From NCBI GenBank assembly GCA_017522125.1, contig JAFXAC010000023.1, forward strand, positions 1-40,722: a stretch of 40,722 nucleotides of DNA, given 5' to 3'. Positions within the stretch are counted from its first letter, which is position 1, and each line of letters starts with the position of its first letter. Below the pieces are notes generated by a model. That model was not told where the DNA came from and searched no databases. It was given only the letters and a program-made list of their open reading frames with translations. The stretch is from Clostridia bacterium (lineage in GTDB: Bacteria > Bacillota > Clostridia > Oscillospirales > CAG-272). Of this stretch, positions 1 to 8,289 are shown piece by piece. The translations under genes and the position numbers were made by a program.

Positions 1-3
1 AAG

Positions 4-45
4 ACCGTTTTTTTCGTCCAAAAGGATGAAGAAAGCGGTTTTTTT
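4..45 (+). terminator. Intrinsic terminator of an off-window plus-strand unit
   Basis: Positions 4-19 pair with 24-39 as a continuous 16-pair stem (several G-U pairs) around an AAAA loop, followed directly by a run of T to position 45. The T run lies on the plus-strand side, so this terminates transcription arriving from left of the window. Whether it also serves the leftward gene at 171-944 depends on sequence before position 1. Confidence 0.75.
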
Positions 46-51
46 AAGGTA

Positions 52-76
52 GAAATCCTCACGGATTTCGATTTTT
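52..76 (+). repeat. Short perfect hairpin with T-rich tail
   Basis: GAAATCC (52-58) and GGATTTC (63-69) form a perfect 7-bp stem with a TCAC loop, followed by GATTTTT. It may be a backup terminator behind the stronger one at 4-45. A chance hairpin is also possible. Confidence 0.45.
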
Positions 77-95
77 ATACGTATTTTTTAGCCGC

Positions 96-141
96 GATTT
101 TGCCCTCTGGCGTACCCTCGTACGCCGACGACGGCAAAATC
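96..141. repeat. Nested inverted repeat downstream of the minus-strand operon
   Basis: The outer arms GATTTTGCC (96-104) and GGCAAAATC (133-141) pair perfectly over 9 bp. Inside them GGCGTAC (109-115) and GTACGCC (120-126) pair over 7 bp, giving a two-tier hairpin. No T run follows on either strand, so it is not a classic terminator. It sits at the 3' end of the minus-strand operon and could be an RNA-stabilising element or one copy of a dispersed REP-like palindrome. Confidence 0.6.
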
Positions 142-170
142 ACGTCTTCTGCATCTAACTGATACAGCCC

Positions 171-944
171 CTATTCAATTTTATCGTTTTGAGCAAACAA
201 AAATATTGCGCTGAAATAGCAAAGAACGTAGCAGAGCGCTCCCGTGAGAAGATCTCCCGCGTAACCGAATATGATGGAGAACACCTCGGCAGCGCCGCTT
301 GGCGCACCGTATGAAACGTCATAAAATATTCTCGATATCAAAAGGAAGGCAGTATATACCGCCGAGCCGATAAGGGCGGGGAACAGTATCGGGTTTTTGA
401 AGGACAAAAAGCCGTTAAACGGATATACCTCGGCACGCTCGCTGTATTCGATGCCCGAAAGACGGCGCTTAGCTTTCTTTAGCGACTCCGCGCGCTCGTA
501 ATGCTTTTTGCACAGTAGCGCACCCGCAACGTATACAACGGCGATAAGCGCAACGTCGAGAAGTGCGTATATCAGCGTAACGAAAAGCTCCCTTGCAAAA
601 TTAACGACTCCCGAAAAGACGGCGGACGCGAGAAAATTAAGTATCCATTTAAAGCAAGCCACCGTTCCCGCAAGAGCGAGAAAGGCGTTTTTACAGGGCT
701 TGTTGTTATACCAGAAATACTCCGAAAACGCGACGAGCCCAAAGAGCAAAAACAGAGATACCGCCTCGAGTATTTTTCTTAGATAGTAGCATATCGCGGG
801 GATCAGCGAATCCTTGTAGAGTATGTTCGTCACAGTGGCCATTTCAAGCGGCGCGAAAACGAACGCACAGAGAATGGCGCAAAGCAGTGCGGCAATGAGA
901 AGTATAAAAGCGCGGATCACGCTTTTATCGTAAGAACGGGACAT
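171..944 (-). CDS. Multi-pass membrane protein of unknown function
   Basis: I do not recognise this 257-residue protein. It shows about six hydrophobic segments: roughly residues 10-32, 57-75, 84-112, 117-143, 186-206 and 225-252. A charged cytoplasmic-type stretch around 145-170 is rich in Lys, Arg and Glu. No catalytic motif or signal-peptidase site is evident. The start is supported by GGAGG at 952-956, seven bases upstream of ATG. It begins 21 bases after the ruvB stop and is the last gene of the DUF951-yfhO-ruvA-ruvB operon, so it is probably cotranscribed with ruvAB. A role in DNA repair is not implied by the sequence. Its being a gene is well supported; its function is open. Confidence 0.7.
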   Translation of the reverse strand: MSRSYDKSVIRAFILLIAALLCAILCAFVFAPLEMATVTNILYKDSLIPAICYYLRKILEAVSLFLLFGLVAFSEYFWYNNKPCKNAFLALAGTVACFKWILNFLASAVFSGVVNFARELFVTLIYALLDVALIAVVYVAGALLCKKHYERAESLKKAKRRLSGIEYSERAEVYPFNGFLSFKNPILFPALIGSAVYTAFLLISRIFYDVSYGAPSGAAEVFSIIFGYAGDLLTGALCYVLCYFSAIFLFAQNDKIE

Positions 945-965
945 TATGCTTCCTCCGTGGGAAAG

Positions 966-2039
966 TTATGGATTTGCCGTGTCGCCGCAGTCGATTTTAA
1001 GCTGCTCTGCGGGCGAAGGATTGGTTTCGGGGTACTTTTTATCAAGATGCTCGTAAGCAAGCCTTGTGGCTATTCTTCCGCGCGGTGTACGCGCCAGAAA
1101 GCCGATCTGTATAAGATAAGGCTCGTAAACGTCCTCAAGCGTGATGGCTTCCTCACCGACCGTAGCGGCAAGCGTGTCAAGTCCTACGGGGCCGCCGCTG
1201 TAAAAATCAATAATGGCCTCAAGCATTCGCCTGTCGGTGTTGTCAAGACCAAGCTCGTCTATTTCGAGCTTGCCGAGCGCATAAGCCGCAACCTCGTCGT
1301 CGATGGTGTCTCGCCCCATGACCTGCGCAAAATCACGCACGCGCTTGAGCAGTCGGTTTGCTATACGGGGCGTTCCGCGTGAGCGCGATGCGATTTCAAG
1401 CGCACCGTCCTCGCTTATCGAAAGACCAAGAATTCCCGCACTTCTCGTAACTATGCTCGCAAGCTCGGCGGGAGTGTAAAGCTCAAGGCGCGATATAACG
1501 CCAAAGCGATCGCGCAGAGGAGTTGAGAGCTGACCTGCGCGCGTGGTTGCTCCGATAAGCGTAAAGGGTGCAAGGTCTATCCTTATGCTTCGCGCGGCAG
1601 GCCCCTTTCCGATGATGATGTCGATCGCGTGATCCTCCATCGCGGGATAGAGGATCTCCTCGACGGAGCGTTGCATACGGTGTATCTCGTCAATAAAAAG
1701 CACGTCGCCCGCCTGAAGATTAGTAAGCAGTGCGGCAAGGTCACCTTGCTTTTCGATAGCGGGCCCCGACGTCACTCGGAAATTCACTCCCATTTCGGCG
1801 GCAATAATAGCCGCAAGGGTGGTCTTTCCAAGCCCTGGAGGGCCGTAAAGAAGCACGTGGTCAAGCGTGTCACCGCGCATTTTGGCGGCCTCGATATATA
1901 CCCTCAGATTTTCCTTTACCTTTTCCTGACCTATATATTCTTCAAGACGGTGTGGACGCAAGGAGGTGTCAAGCTCGTCGGCGGTAGCGTCGTAGCTTGC
2001 GCTCATTATGCGGTTTTCAAAATCAAAATCGTTGTTCAT
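966..2039 (-). CDS. ruvB: Holliday junction branch migration ATPase RuvB
   Basis: RuvB is the hexameric AAA+ motor that, with RuvA, drives branch migration at Holliday junctions during recombinational repair. The 357-residue protein has the RuvB Walker [10 protein letters not shown], Walker B DEIHR, the sensor region GATTRAG, the arginine-finger context TPLRDRFG, and a C-terminal winged-helix region with LARTPRGR. Length matches the family (about 330-360). I place the start at the ATG at 2039 because GGAG lies six bases upstream (2046-2049); an in-frame TTG at 2051 would put the Shine-Dalgarno sequence inside the coding region. It follows ruvA by 13 bases. No LexA-type operator was seen upstream of the operon, so SOS control is not evident here. 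Confidence 0.97.
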   Translation of the reverse strand: MNNDFDFENRIMSASYDATADELDTSLRPHRLEEYIGQEKVKENLRVYIEAAKMRGDTLDHVLLYGPPGLGKTTLAAIIAAEMGVNFRVTSGPAIEKQGDLAALLTNLQAGDVLFIDEIHRMQRSVEEILYPAMEDHAIDIIIGKGPAARSIRIDLAPFTLIGATTRAGQLSTPLRDRFGVISRLELYTPAELASIVTRSAGILGLSISEDGALEIASRSRGTPRIANRLLKRVRDFAQVMGRDTIDDEVAAYALGKLEIDELGLDNTDRRMLEAIIDFYSGGPVGLDTLAATVGEEAITLEDVYEPYLIQIGFLARTPRGRIATRLAYEHLDKKYPETNPSPAEQLKIDCGDTANP

Positions 2040-2052
2040 GTAAAACTCCAAG

Positions 2053-2661
2053 TTATCTCATTAGCTTTTTGAGAGCCTCGCGGATAATATCCTCAAGCTC
2101 CTCGGAGGGGTCGATGCCCTTGAGCGCTTCAAGCGCGGCGGAACGGTTAAAGCCAAGCACCATAAGCGCGTCAAGCGCCTCGGCGGAATGATTGCCCGAA
2201 GCGGCGGACGGGGCTACGGCGATATCCTCACCGCCGTCGGCGGAAGCGTCGGCGTGTAGCTTGTCCTTCAGCTCAAGAATAATTCTCGCCGCAGTTTTAG
2301 GTCCTATTCCCGGGGCTTTGGCGATGAGCTTTTTGTCCTCGGAGCATACGGCAAGGGCGATTTTTTCAGGCGATAGGAATGAAAGCAGCGAAAGCGCCGC
2401 CTTCGGTCCTATGCCCGACACGGAGATCAGTAGCTTGTAGATATTAAGCTCCTCAAGCGTTGCAAATCCGAAAAGCTCAACGCCGTCCTCGCGCACGGAT
2501 AGATAGGTGTAAAGCGTTACGTTCTTTTGCTTTTCGGGGGAGCGAGGGAGCGCGGCGTGGGTGTGACCGCTGACGGTCAGCTTGTATCCAACGCCCGCCG
2601 CGTCAATTACGGCAAAGTTTTGATCGATGAGAACAAGCTCACCTCGTATAAAATAAAACAT
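2053..2661 (-). CDS. ruvA: Holliday junction DNA-binding protein RuvA
   Basis: RuvA binds four-way junctions as a tetramer and loads RuvB rings. The 202-residue product starts MFYFIRGEL, typical of the N-terminal OB fold. It carries two helix-hairpin-helix stretches ([11 protein letters not shown] near residue 80 and [14 protein letters not shown] near 115) and a C-terminal helical RuvB-contact domain ending in a predicted helix after an acidic, Ala-rich linker. The ATG at 2661 overlaps the TGA of the upstream YfhO gene by one base (TGATG), which suggests translational coupling. A TTG one codon upstream is possible but less likely. It is directly upstream of ruvB and divergent from ruvC across the DUF951 promoter region. 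Confidence 0.96.
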   Translation of the reverse strand: MFYFIRGELVLIDQNFAVIDAAGVGYKLTVSGHTHAALPRSPEKQKNVTLYTYLSVREDGVELFGFATLEELNIYKLLISVSGIGPKAALSLLSFLSPEKIALAVCSEDKKLIAKAPGIGPKTAARIILELKDKLHADASADGGEDIAVAPSAASGNHSAEALDALMVLGFNRSAALEALKGIDPSEELEDIIREALKKLMR

Positions 2662-5627
2662 CAATCTTCCTCTTCGTTTTGTTCGTTATCATCTTGCGGC
2701 TCTTCCGCTGCGGCTTTGGTGTCCTCGTCCAAGCTGTAAATATCGCCGCTGTACCCGTCGCCGTCATAGTCGTAAACGCCTGCGGAAATTTTGTCATTCT
2801 TTGCGGCTATGACCGAAAGGATTTTTCTTATCTGCTTATCAAATATAATAACGAGCGCGAACGCGATCACGGATACTATGGATATGGTAAGACCGAGGGT
2901 GAACGCCGTCGGACGGTATTCCATAACTATCTCGTGCTCGCCCGCCTGGTCTATCTCAAAGCCAACGAGAGCGTCAAGCGTTTCCTTTATCTCTACGGGC
3001 ATGCCGTCGACAGTGACCTTCCAGCCCTCGTCATACGGTATCGTAGTAAGAATAAGCTGACCGTCCTTTTTCGTTGTTACGCTACCTGGCAGATAATCGT
3101 TTTCCCAATCCTCGCCTATCGTTACCTGCGTTTCGGCAAGGCGCGTTATTGCGTCCTTGAACACGGGCGTGTCGAGCATATAGATAACGTCCTCGTTGTT
3201 CTTGACGTAAAGCACGTCGTTTTCAAGCTTGACGTTGACCTTTACTTCCTCGCCCGCGGAATAAAATCCGATGGAGATTATTCTGCTGTTTTCGTTAGTT
3301 CCGTAGGATTTTCCGTTGGCGGTAATGGATATGCGTCTGTTGTAATCGGACGGCATATAGAAGAACGCCTCGCCCGAAAATTCAGCGGTAAAGTGGTAGG
3401 TGATGGAAGCGTTCTGGCTTGCGTCCTCGGGCGAGTACTTGGAGTGTCCCGCAATGGACGACGGACCAAGGCAGTTTTGCTCGTCTATCGAGGTTATCTC
3501 CACGGGCTTGAACGCGGCTATTTCTTCCTCTCCGAGCATCGCGGCGAGCAGCTCGTTGAGTCGCTTTATGGGCGATGAGCTTGTTGCGGACGAGCCTGGG
3601 GTCATATCGTAATCAAGCACAGCGTCGTTAACGCCGTATGCAACGGACAGCGCGTAGGGGTTAAGATAAGCCACGTAGTTCGTTCCGTCGTAGCTTATAG
3701 TGCGCAGCTCGGTGTCCTCGTAATAGGTCATAAGGGCGGTGTCGCTCGATTTTCCTATAATGTATTTCAGGCCGAGCAACGAGTCCGAAACGGGGTTTCC
3801 CCCTTGGTACTGCGTCCAATGCGAAACGGAGGAGTACCCCATTCTGTTGAGAAAATCAATGGTGCTTTTGTTAAGCGTAGAGGTGGAGTTTGTAAGTCCG
3901 CGTATACGCAGAGCCATATTATCTCCCGTTTTGCGAAGTGACGTCTTTTCAAAGCGGTAGAAGGACGGATCACTTTCGAGGATATCGTCGGCAAGCGGTC
4001 TGAACGCGCCGATATAATTGTTGTACGAGCTGTAAGAAGAGTAAATAACGTCATCACCAAGCTCAACACAGCAAACAAGGCCGTTTGCAAACACCTCAAG
4101 GCAAACGAGAATGCAAAGCACGAGCGACGTGTTGGCGCGTTGCTTTGCCCTTGTGGCAACGCACAGCGCCGCACCTATCGCAATGATGGCAATAACGGAG
4201 AGCCATACCGTTTCAAGCTCCTTGAGATACTGTCCCTCAACGATGCCCGAGCTTTCGCGCTCAACGTAAGAGCTGAATTCAAACTTTTGCGCGATAGCGA
4301 CGAAGGCGATAAGAGCCGCGCCGATAGCGCCGATAAAGCGCGTCGACGCCTTGCGTATCTCGCCAAAGCCCTTGTAAGCCAGCACGAGCAAAAAGAAGCA
4401 TAGCATAAAGCTGTATCGGTAGTTCAGCCAGTTCGGCTTCTGAAAGCCGTGCCAGATCATATCCAGCGTGTTTACCGAAAAGCTCAGCACGAAAACGGAA
4501 ATGAGAATAACCGAGGCGATCTTCTCCGCCGCGCTGAATTTTTTTGATGAGAAGAACAGCGGCACGCAGAAAAGAGTAAGGATACCGCAATAAATAAACG
4601 GCATTCCGACGGGGCGCACCGTATCGTACGCACCCGGCAGGAATTTCGTCAGCATATCAAAGATGTCAAAGCGGAAGGTGAGCGCGAAATTCGGGTTAGA
4701 GAACGTATTTTTGCCGAATTGAAGCGCGTAGTAGGCGGAAAAGACGATAACCGCCGAAATGCCCACTCCAAGAACGGCGGCACCCGCCATTCGGAAGAAG
4801 GAGCGGCGGAAATGCGATTTTTCTCCGCGCGGATTGTTGCGTCCGCCCTCGCAATGCGCAAAGTAATAGTAGAAAAAGTACAGCGCCGTGTAGATGCAGA
4901 CCATATATCCGATATAGAAGTTGGAAAGCAGCGACATAGCCAGCGAAACGACAAGGAGCTTGTACTTATAGTTCTTTATAAGCTGCTCAATGCCGAGAGT
5001 AAGCAGGGGAAGCCAGATAAGCGCGTCTATCCACATGGAGTTGTGCTGCTGGACCACTGCGTAGGCACAAAGTGCGTAGAGGATAGAGAAGGTAACTACG
5101 GGTATTTTTTTCACCTTCGAGGATATCTTGTGCAGATAATATCCGAAGGAAAGACCGCAAAGTCCCGTTTTCAGCAAAAAGATGAAAAGAAGCGCTTCAA
5201 GTATCCTATCCTGTGGGAAAAGGCAAACTATATACGACAGCGGGCTTGCAACGTAGTATGCGTATATACCGCCGAATTCTCCGCCGAGCGAGCGGCAGAA
5301 TGAATAGAGAAACGCCTCCTCTCCGTACACGGCGTTGCGCAATGCCTCGTAAAAATAAACGTACTGACCGTTAAGGTCAAGCACAAGCACCGAGCCGTCA
5401 CCGAAGGGGTGTATCTCCATTGCGAGATATATGAGGTAGTTGAGGATAACTGGTATCAAAAACGCATATATCAAATATGAAAACTCGCGCGGAAACAGAC
5501 GCGCCTTTATGCGCCCCCAGCGAGTGATGTGAAGCTCGTCCTTAAATCCGAGGTCAGCCCCCTCGGCAGGAAAAGCCGCCTCGTCTATCTCAAAGACCTG
5601 CTCGTTTGTAACTTCGTTTTGCTTCAT
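2661..5627 (-). CDS. YfhO-family multi-pass membrane protein (putative GT-C glycosyltransferase)
   Basis: This 988-residue protein matches the YfhO family of large membrane proteins. In Bacillus subtilis YfhO is implicated in glycosylation of lipoteichoic acid; transfer of a lipid-linked sugar to a surface polymer is inferred here. After a roughly 50-residue cytoplasmic N-terminus there are about a dozen hydrophobic segments. The first outer loop carries the acidic motif LDLNGQYVYF, as expected for GT-C active sites. A large extracytoplasmic domain spans about 530-890 and contains DEGWKVTVDG and a late EYRP motif, then a last membrane segment (about 910-930) and a very acidic tail. The start is the ATG at 5627, with AAGGA at 5635-5639 seven bases upstream; upstream in-frame ATGs overlap the DUF951 gene and lack a ribosome site. 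It sits between DUF951 and ruvA. Confidence 0.85.
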   Translation of the reverse strand: MKQNEVTNEQVFEIDEAAFPAEGADLGFKDELHITRWGRIKARLFPREFSYLIYAFLIPVILNYLIYLAMEIHPFGDGSVLVLDLNGQYVYFYEALRNAVYGEEAFLYSFCRSLGGEFGGIYAYYVASPLSYIVCLFPQDRILEALLFIFLLKTGLCGLSFGYYLHKISSKVKKIPVVTFSILYALCAYAVVQQHNSMWIDALIWLPLLTLGIEQLIKNYKYKLLVVSLAMSLLSNFYIGYMVCIYTALYFFYYYFAHCEGGRNNPRGEKSHFRRSFFRMAGAAVLGVGISAVIVFSAYYALQFGKNTFSNPNFALTFRFDIFDMLTKFLPGAYDTVRPVGMPFIYCGILTLFCVPLFFSSKKFSAAEKIASVILISVFVLSFSVNTLDMIWHGFQKPNWLNYRYSFMLCFFLLVLAYKGFGEIRKASTRFIGAIGAALIAFVAIAQKFEFSSYVERESSGIVEGQYLKELETVWLSVIAIIAIGAALCVATRAKQRANTSLVLCILVCLEVFANGLVCCVELGDDVIYSSYSSYNNYIGAFRPLADDILESDPSFYRFEKTSLRKTGDNMALRIRGLTNSTSTLNKSTIDFLNRMGYSSVSHWTQYQGGNPVSDSLLGLKYIIGKSSDTALMTYYEDTELRTISYDGTNYVAYLNPYALSVAYGVNDAVLDYDMTPGSSATSSSPIKRLNELLAAMLGEEEIAAFKPVEITSIDEQNCLGPSSIAGHSKYSPEDASQNASITYHFTAEFSGEAFFYMPSDYNRRISITANGKSYGTNENSRIISIGFYSAGEEVKVNVKLENDVLYVKNNEDVIYMLDTPVFKDAITRLAETQVTIGEDWENDYLPGSVTTKKDGQLILTTIPYDEGWKVTVDGMPVEIKETLDALVGFEIDQAGEHEIVMEYRPTAFTLGLTISIVSVIAFALVIIFDKQIRKILSVIAAKNDKISAGVYDYDGDGYSGDIYSLDEDTKAAAEEPQDDNEQNEEED

Positions 5628-5637
5628 AATGGAATCC

Positions 5638-5844
5638 TTATTTTTCATCGTTGATATTTTCGGAGATAACTTTTTTAATCGCGCAATCGAGCTTTTCGCG
5701 TCCAAGCGTCATATCGCGCCCACATCCGATGCAGGCTATACGCACCTCGCTTCCCGTGCGAAGCACCTTGAAACGATTATCACCGCAGGGATGGCTTTTT
5801 TTAAGCACAAGCGTGTCGCCCACGTTAAATTTAACGATTTTCAT
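5638..5844 (-). CDS. DUF951 family small protein
   Basis: A 68-residue protein matching DUF951, a short Bacillota family of unknown function. It starts MKIVKFNVGD, contains HPCG near residue 20 and a C-x2-C pair (CIGC) near 38-41 that could form a zinc site, and ends in a charged tail. GGGGAA at 5854-5859 is the likely ribosome binding site. It is the first gene of the minus-strand operon and is followed ten bases later by the YfhO gene. In many Bacillota DUF951 lies near chromosome-partitioning or translation genes; here it leads the yfhO-ruvAB transcript. No function should be assigned beyond a possible nucleic-acid-associated zinc ribbon. Confidence 0.9.
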   Translation of the reverse strand: MKIVKFNVGDTLVLKKSHPCGDNRFKVLRTGSEVRIACIGCGRDMTLGREKLDCAIKKVISENINDEK

Positions 5845-5878
5845 TTGTAAATGTTCCCCAAAAGTATAAATTTAATAT

Positions 5879-5907
5879 ATTATATCATAAATTATCAAAA
5901 GAGTAAA
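5879..5907 (-). promoter_or_regulatory. SigA-type promoter for the DUF951-yfhO-ruvAB operon
   Basis: Read on the minus strand, TTTACT (5902-5907) is separated by 17 bases from a perfect TATAAT (5879-5884), with TG just upstream of the -10 (extended -10 form). Transcription would start near 5870, about 25 bases before the DUF951 start. It faces away from the ruvC promoter. Confidence 0.75.
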
Positions 5908-5937
5908 CAAAAAAATTGTAAAATTTGAAAACATAGT

Positions 5938-5958
5938 AAATATTATTGGAAAATATTT
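5938..5958. promoter_or_regulatory. AT-rich dyad overlapping the ruvC -35 region
   Basis: AAATATT (5938-5944) and AATATTT (5952-5958) form a perfect 7-bp dyad that runs into the -35 hexamer of the ruvC promoter and lies between the two divergent promoters. It could be an operator or UP-like element, but the region is so AT-rich that chance is a real alternative. Confidence 0.3.
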
Positions 5959-5985
5959 GACTTTATAAATATTTAGTGATATAAT
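5957..5985 (+). promoter_or_regulatory. SigA-type promoter for ruvC
   Basis: TTGACT (5957-5962) and TATAAT (5980-5985) are 17 bases apart, with TG at 5977-5978 making an extended -10. Transcription should start near 5992, giving a leader of roughly 28 bases. This is one of the best promoter matches in the window and shows the ATG at 5984 cannot be the ruvC start. Confidence 0.85.
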
Positions 5986-6019
5986 GTATATTGGTTTACT
6001 ATTTGCGAAAGAGGACGTA

Positions 6020-6523
6020 ATGAGAATTTTGGGAATAGACCCCGGACTTGCAACGATAGGCTGGGGCGTAATAGATACGACGGGCGTAAAGCATAAGGCA
6101 CTCGCCTACGGTGCGATAATAACCCCCTCGGGTACGCCTACGGAAAAAAGACTTGCGCTGATATTTGCGGAGCTTGAGGCTATTATCAAAAAGTATCAGC
6201 CCGAGGTAATGGCGGTCGAGGAGCTTTTCTTCAATACCAATATCACTACGGGTATAAGAGTTGCGGAAGCACGCGGCGTGATACTGCTTTGCGCCGAAAG
6301 GTGCGGCATCGAGCTTGCCGAATACACCCCCTTGCAGGTCAAGCAGGCGGTCGTGGGCTACGGCAGGGCGGAAAAAAAGCAGGTCATAACGATGGTGACG
6401 ATGCTTCTCGGACTCCCCAAGCCCCCATCCCCCGACGATACGGCCGATGCGCTTGCAATCGCCGTGTGCCACGCTCATACGGGCGGTTCTCGAATAGCAA
6501 AATACTATAACGGACGGTTATAA
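6020..6523 (+). CDS. ruvC: Crossover junction endodeoxyribonuclease RuvC
   Basis: RuvC cuts Holliday junctions symmetrically, completing the RuvAB pathway encoded divergently. The 167-residue protein has the RNase H-like active site: Asp7 in GIDPG, Glu in VEELFF near residue 70, and the paired Asp near the C-terminus in DDTADALA. Length fits the family (about 155-175). The start is the ATG at 6020, preceded by AAAGAGGA; an in-frame ATG at 5984 overlaps the -10 hexamer and is excluded. In many Bacillota ruvC adjoins ruvAB in one operon. Here it heads an oppositely oriented operon, so the three genes share a roughly 175-base regulatory region but different promoters. The methyltransferase gene begins three bases after its stop. 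Confidence 0.96.
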   Translation: MRILGIDPGLATIGWGVIDTTGVKHKALAYGAIITPSGTPTEKRLALIFAELEAIIKKYQPEVMAVEELFFNTNITTGIRVAEARGVILLCAERCGIELAEYTPLQVKQAVVGYGRAEKKQVITMVTMLLGLPKPPSPDDTADALAIAVCHAHTGGSRIAKYYNGRL

Positions 6524-6526
6524 AAA

Positions 6527-7405
6527 ATGTGGATAGCAGACAAATGGAATGATTATGAGCTAATAGATACCTCGGCGGGCGAAAAGCTTGAAAGATGGGG
6601 AAAATATATCCTCATTCGCCCCGACCCACAGGTAATATGGCATACCGATAAAAAGCATCAGGGCTGGAAAAGGGCGGACGCCGTTTACAGCAGATCGTCC
6701 TCGGGCGGCGGCTCGTGGAGCGTAAACAAGCTCCCGAAGGAATGGAATATTTCCTACCGCGAGCTGAAATTCGTCATTCGCCCCATGGGCTTTAAGCACA
6801 CGGGACTCTTTCCGGAGCAGGCGGCAAACTGGGATTGGTTTTCCGAGCTTATAAAGGAAAGTGCAAGACCTATAAAGGTGCTGAATCTCTTTGCATATAC
6901 GGGCGGAGCGACCGTTGCCGCGGCGGCGGCGGGAGCCTCCGTGTGCCATGTTGACGCCTCAAAGGGTATGGTGGCGCAGGCAAAGGAGAACGCCGCACTG
7001 TCAGGACTTGCAAATGCGCCCATCAGATATATCGTAGACGATTGCAAAAAGTTCGTTGAGCGTGAAATTCGACGCGGAAACAAATACGACGCGGTAATTA
7101 TGGACCCGCCCTCGTACGGCAGAGGTCCGTCGGGCGAGGTGTGGAAAATAGAGGATTCGATAGACTCTCTCGTTATGCTCGCCGCACAGCTCCTTTCGGA
7201 CAAGCCCCTCTTTTTCCTCATAAATTCGTACACCACGGGGCTTTCGCCCCTCACGATGAAGTACATCATTGATTCGCGCATCACCGCACTTCGCGGCGGA
7301 AGCTGTCAGGCGGGCGAGCTTGCACTTCCCGCAAGCGCGTCGGGCGGACTCTTGCCCTGTGGCTCGTCTGCGCGTTGGTGCGCTGTAGGAGGCTCGGATA
7401 AATGA
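6527..7405 (+). CDS. RlmI-like class I SAM-dependent methyltransferase
   Basis: A 292-residue Rossmann-fold methyltransferase resembling the catalytic half of RlmI-type 23S rRNA cytosine-C5 methyltransferases (COG1092 group). It shows the SAM-binding motif LNLFAYTGGATVAAAAAG (about residues 124-141), an acidic SAM-ribose contact VDASKG, VDDCKKF for the adenine, and the catalytic-site MDPPSYGRG near 197-205. The C-terminal LPCGSSARW is typical of the family. The N-terminal PUA domain of true RlmI is absent, so the RNA target is uncertain. It starts three bases after ruvC and its stop overlaps the ecfA1 start (ATGA), so it is coupled to the ECF genes. Ribosomal or tRNA methylation is inference. 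Confidence 0.88.
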   Translation: MWIADKWNDYELIDTSAGEKLERWGKYILIRPDPQVIWHTDKKHQGWKRADAVYSRSSSGGGSWSVNKLPKEWNISYRELKFVIRPMGFKHTGLFPEQAANWDWFSELIKESARPIKVLNLFAYTGGATVAAAAAGASVCHVDASKGMVAQAKENAALSGLANAPIRYIVDDCKKFVEREIRRGNKYDAVIMDPPSYGRGPSGEVWKIEDSIDSLVMLAAQLLSDKPLFFLINSYTTGLSPLTMKYIIDSRITALRGGSCQAGELALPASASGGLLPCGSSARWCAVGGSDK

Positions 7406-8289
7406 CCCACCTTATCGAAACTCGCGAACTTTGCTTTTCCTACGACGACGAGGAAAATGAGTCCACAGAAAATAAGCTTGAAGGAAAATACGCCCTTTGC
7501 GGAGTAAATATCACTATCGACAAGGGCGAGTTCGTTGCCGTCGTCGGACGCAACGGCTCGGGAAAATCCACCTTTGCAAAGCTCCTTAACCTTGTGCTTG
7601 AGGCAAGCTCGGGCGAGGTATACATTGACGGCAAAAAGGTTTCTCCCGAAATGACCGATGAGGAGCTTCTTGACCTGCGACGCAGAGTCGGAATGGTCTT
7701 TCAGAACCCCGACAATCAGCTTGTTGCGACCATAGTTGAGGAGGACGTTGCCTTCGGTCCCGAAAATCTCGGCATACCATCAGCAGAAATAAGAGAAAGG
7801 GTTGACGCCGCGCTTGAGCTTGTGGGAATGACCGAGTACGCGCGCCACGAGCCGCACAGGCTTTCGGGCGGACAAAAGCAGAGAGTTGCCATCGCAGGCA
7901 TCATCGCAATGATGCCCGAATGTATGATATTTGACGAATCCACTGCTATGCTCGATCCGTCGGGCCGCGCCGAGGTCGTGGACGTTATGGAAAAGCTCGT
8001 CAGGGAAAAGGGGATCACCGTTATCAATATCACCCACCTTATGAGCGAGGCAGCACGCGCCGACCGTATAATCGTTATCAATGAGGGTAAGGTCATAGGC
8101 GAGGGAACTCCCAAGGAAATATTTACAAACACCGAGCTTGTGCGCAGGGCAGGCCTTGAGCTTCCTCAGTGTGCCGCGCTTCTCGGTGAGCTTCGCGCTC
8201 GCGGTGTAAGGATCGACGGCGCGGGAATAACGCCAGACGAATGCGCCGACATAATCATTAAAAAATTGCAAAACAGAGAAGAAGAATGA
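7402..8289 (+). CDS. ecfA1: Energy-coupling factor transporter ATPase EcfA1
   Basis: One of two ATPases of the group II ECF transporter, which powers uptake of vitamins or metals through exchangeable S components. The 295-residue protein has Walker A GRNGSGKST (49-57), a Q-loop in FQNPDNQ, the signature LSGGQKQR, and Walker B MIFDES followed by TAMLDPSGR, the form usual for EcfA1. An acidic insertion at about 15-29 precedes the first strand. AGGAGG at 7387-7392 lies nine bases upstream of ATG. The gene overlaps the methyltransferase and ecfA2 by four bases each. No S component (for example riboflavin, biotin or folate) is encoded in the window, so the substrate is not defined here. Confidence 0.95.
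   Translation: MTHLIETRELCFSYDDEENESTENKLEGKYALCGVNITIDKGEFVAVVGRNGSGKSTFAKLLNLVLEASSGEVYIDGKKVSPEMTDEELLDLRRRVGMVFQNPDNQLVATIVEEDVAFGPENLGIPSAEIRERVDAALELVGMTEYARHEPHRLSGGQKQRVAIAGIIAMMPECMIFDESTAMLDPSGRAEVVDVMEKLVREKGITVINITHLMSEAARADRIIVINEGKVIGEGTPKEIFTNTELVRRAGLELPQCAALLGELRARGVRIDGAGITPDECADIIIKKLQNREEE

Noticed and set aside
5984..6019. Earlier in-frame ATG for ruvC at 5984
   Set aside because: It overlaps the perfect -10 hexamer at 5980-5985, so it would not be in the transcript; the ATG at 6020 has AAAGAGGA upstream.
5845..6019. LexA/SOS box controlling ruv genes
   Set aside because: No GAAC-N4-GTTC type palindrome is present in the intergenic region.
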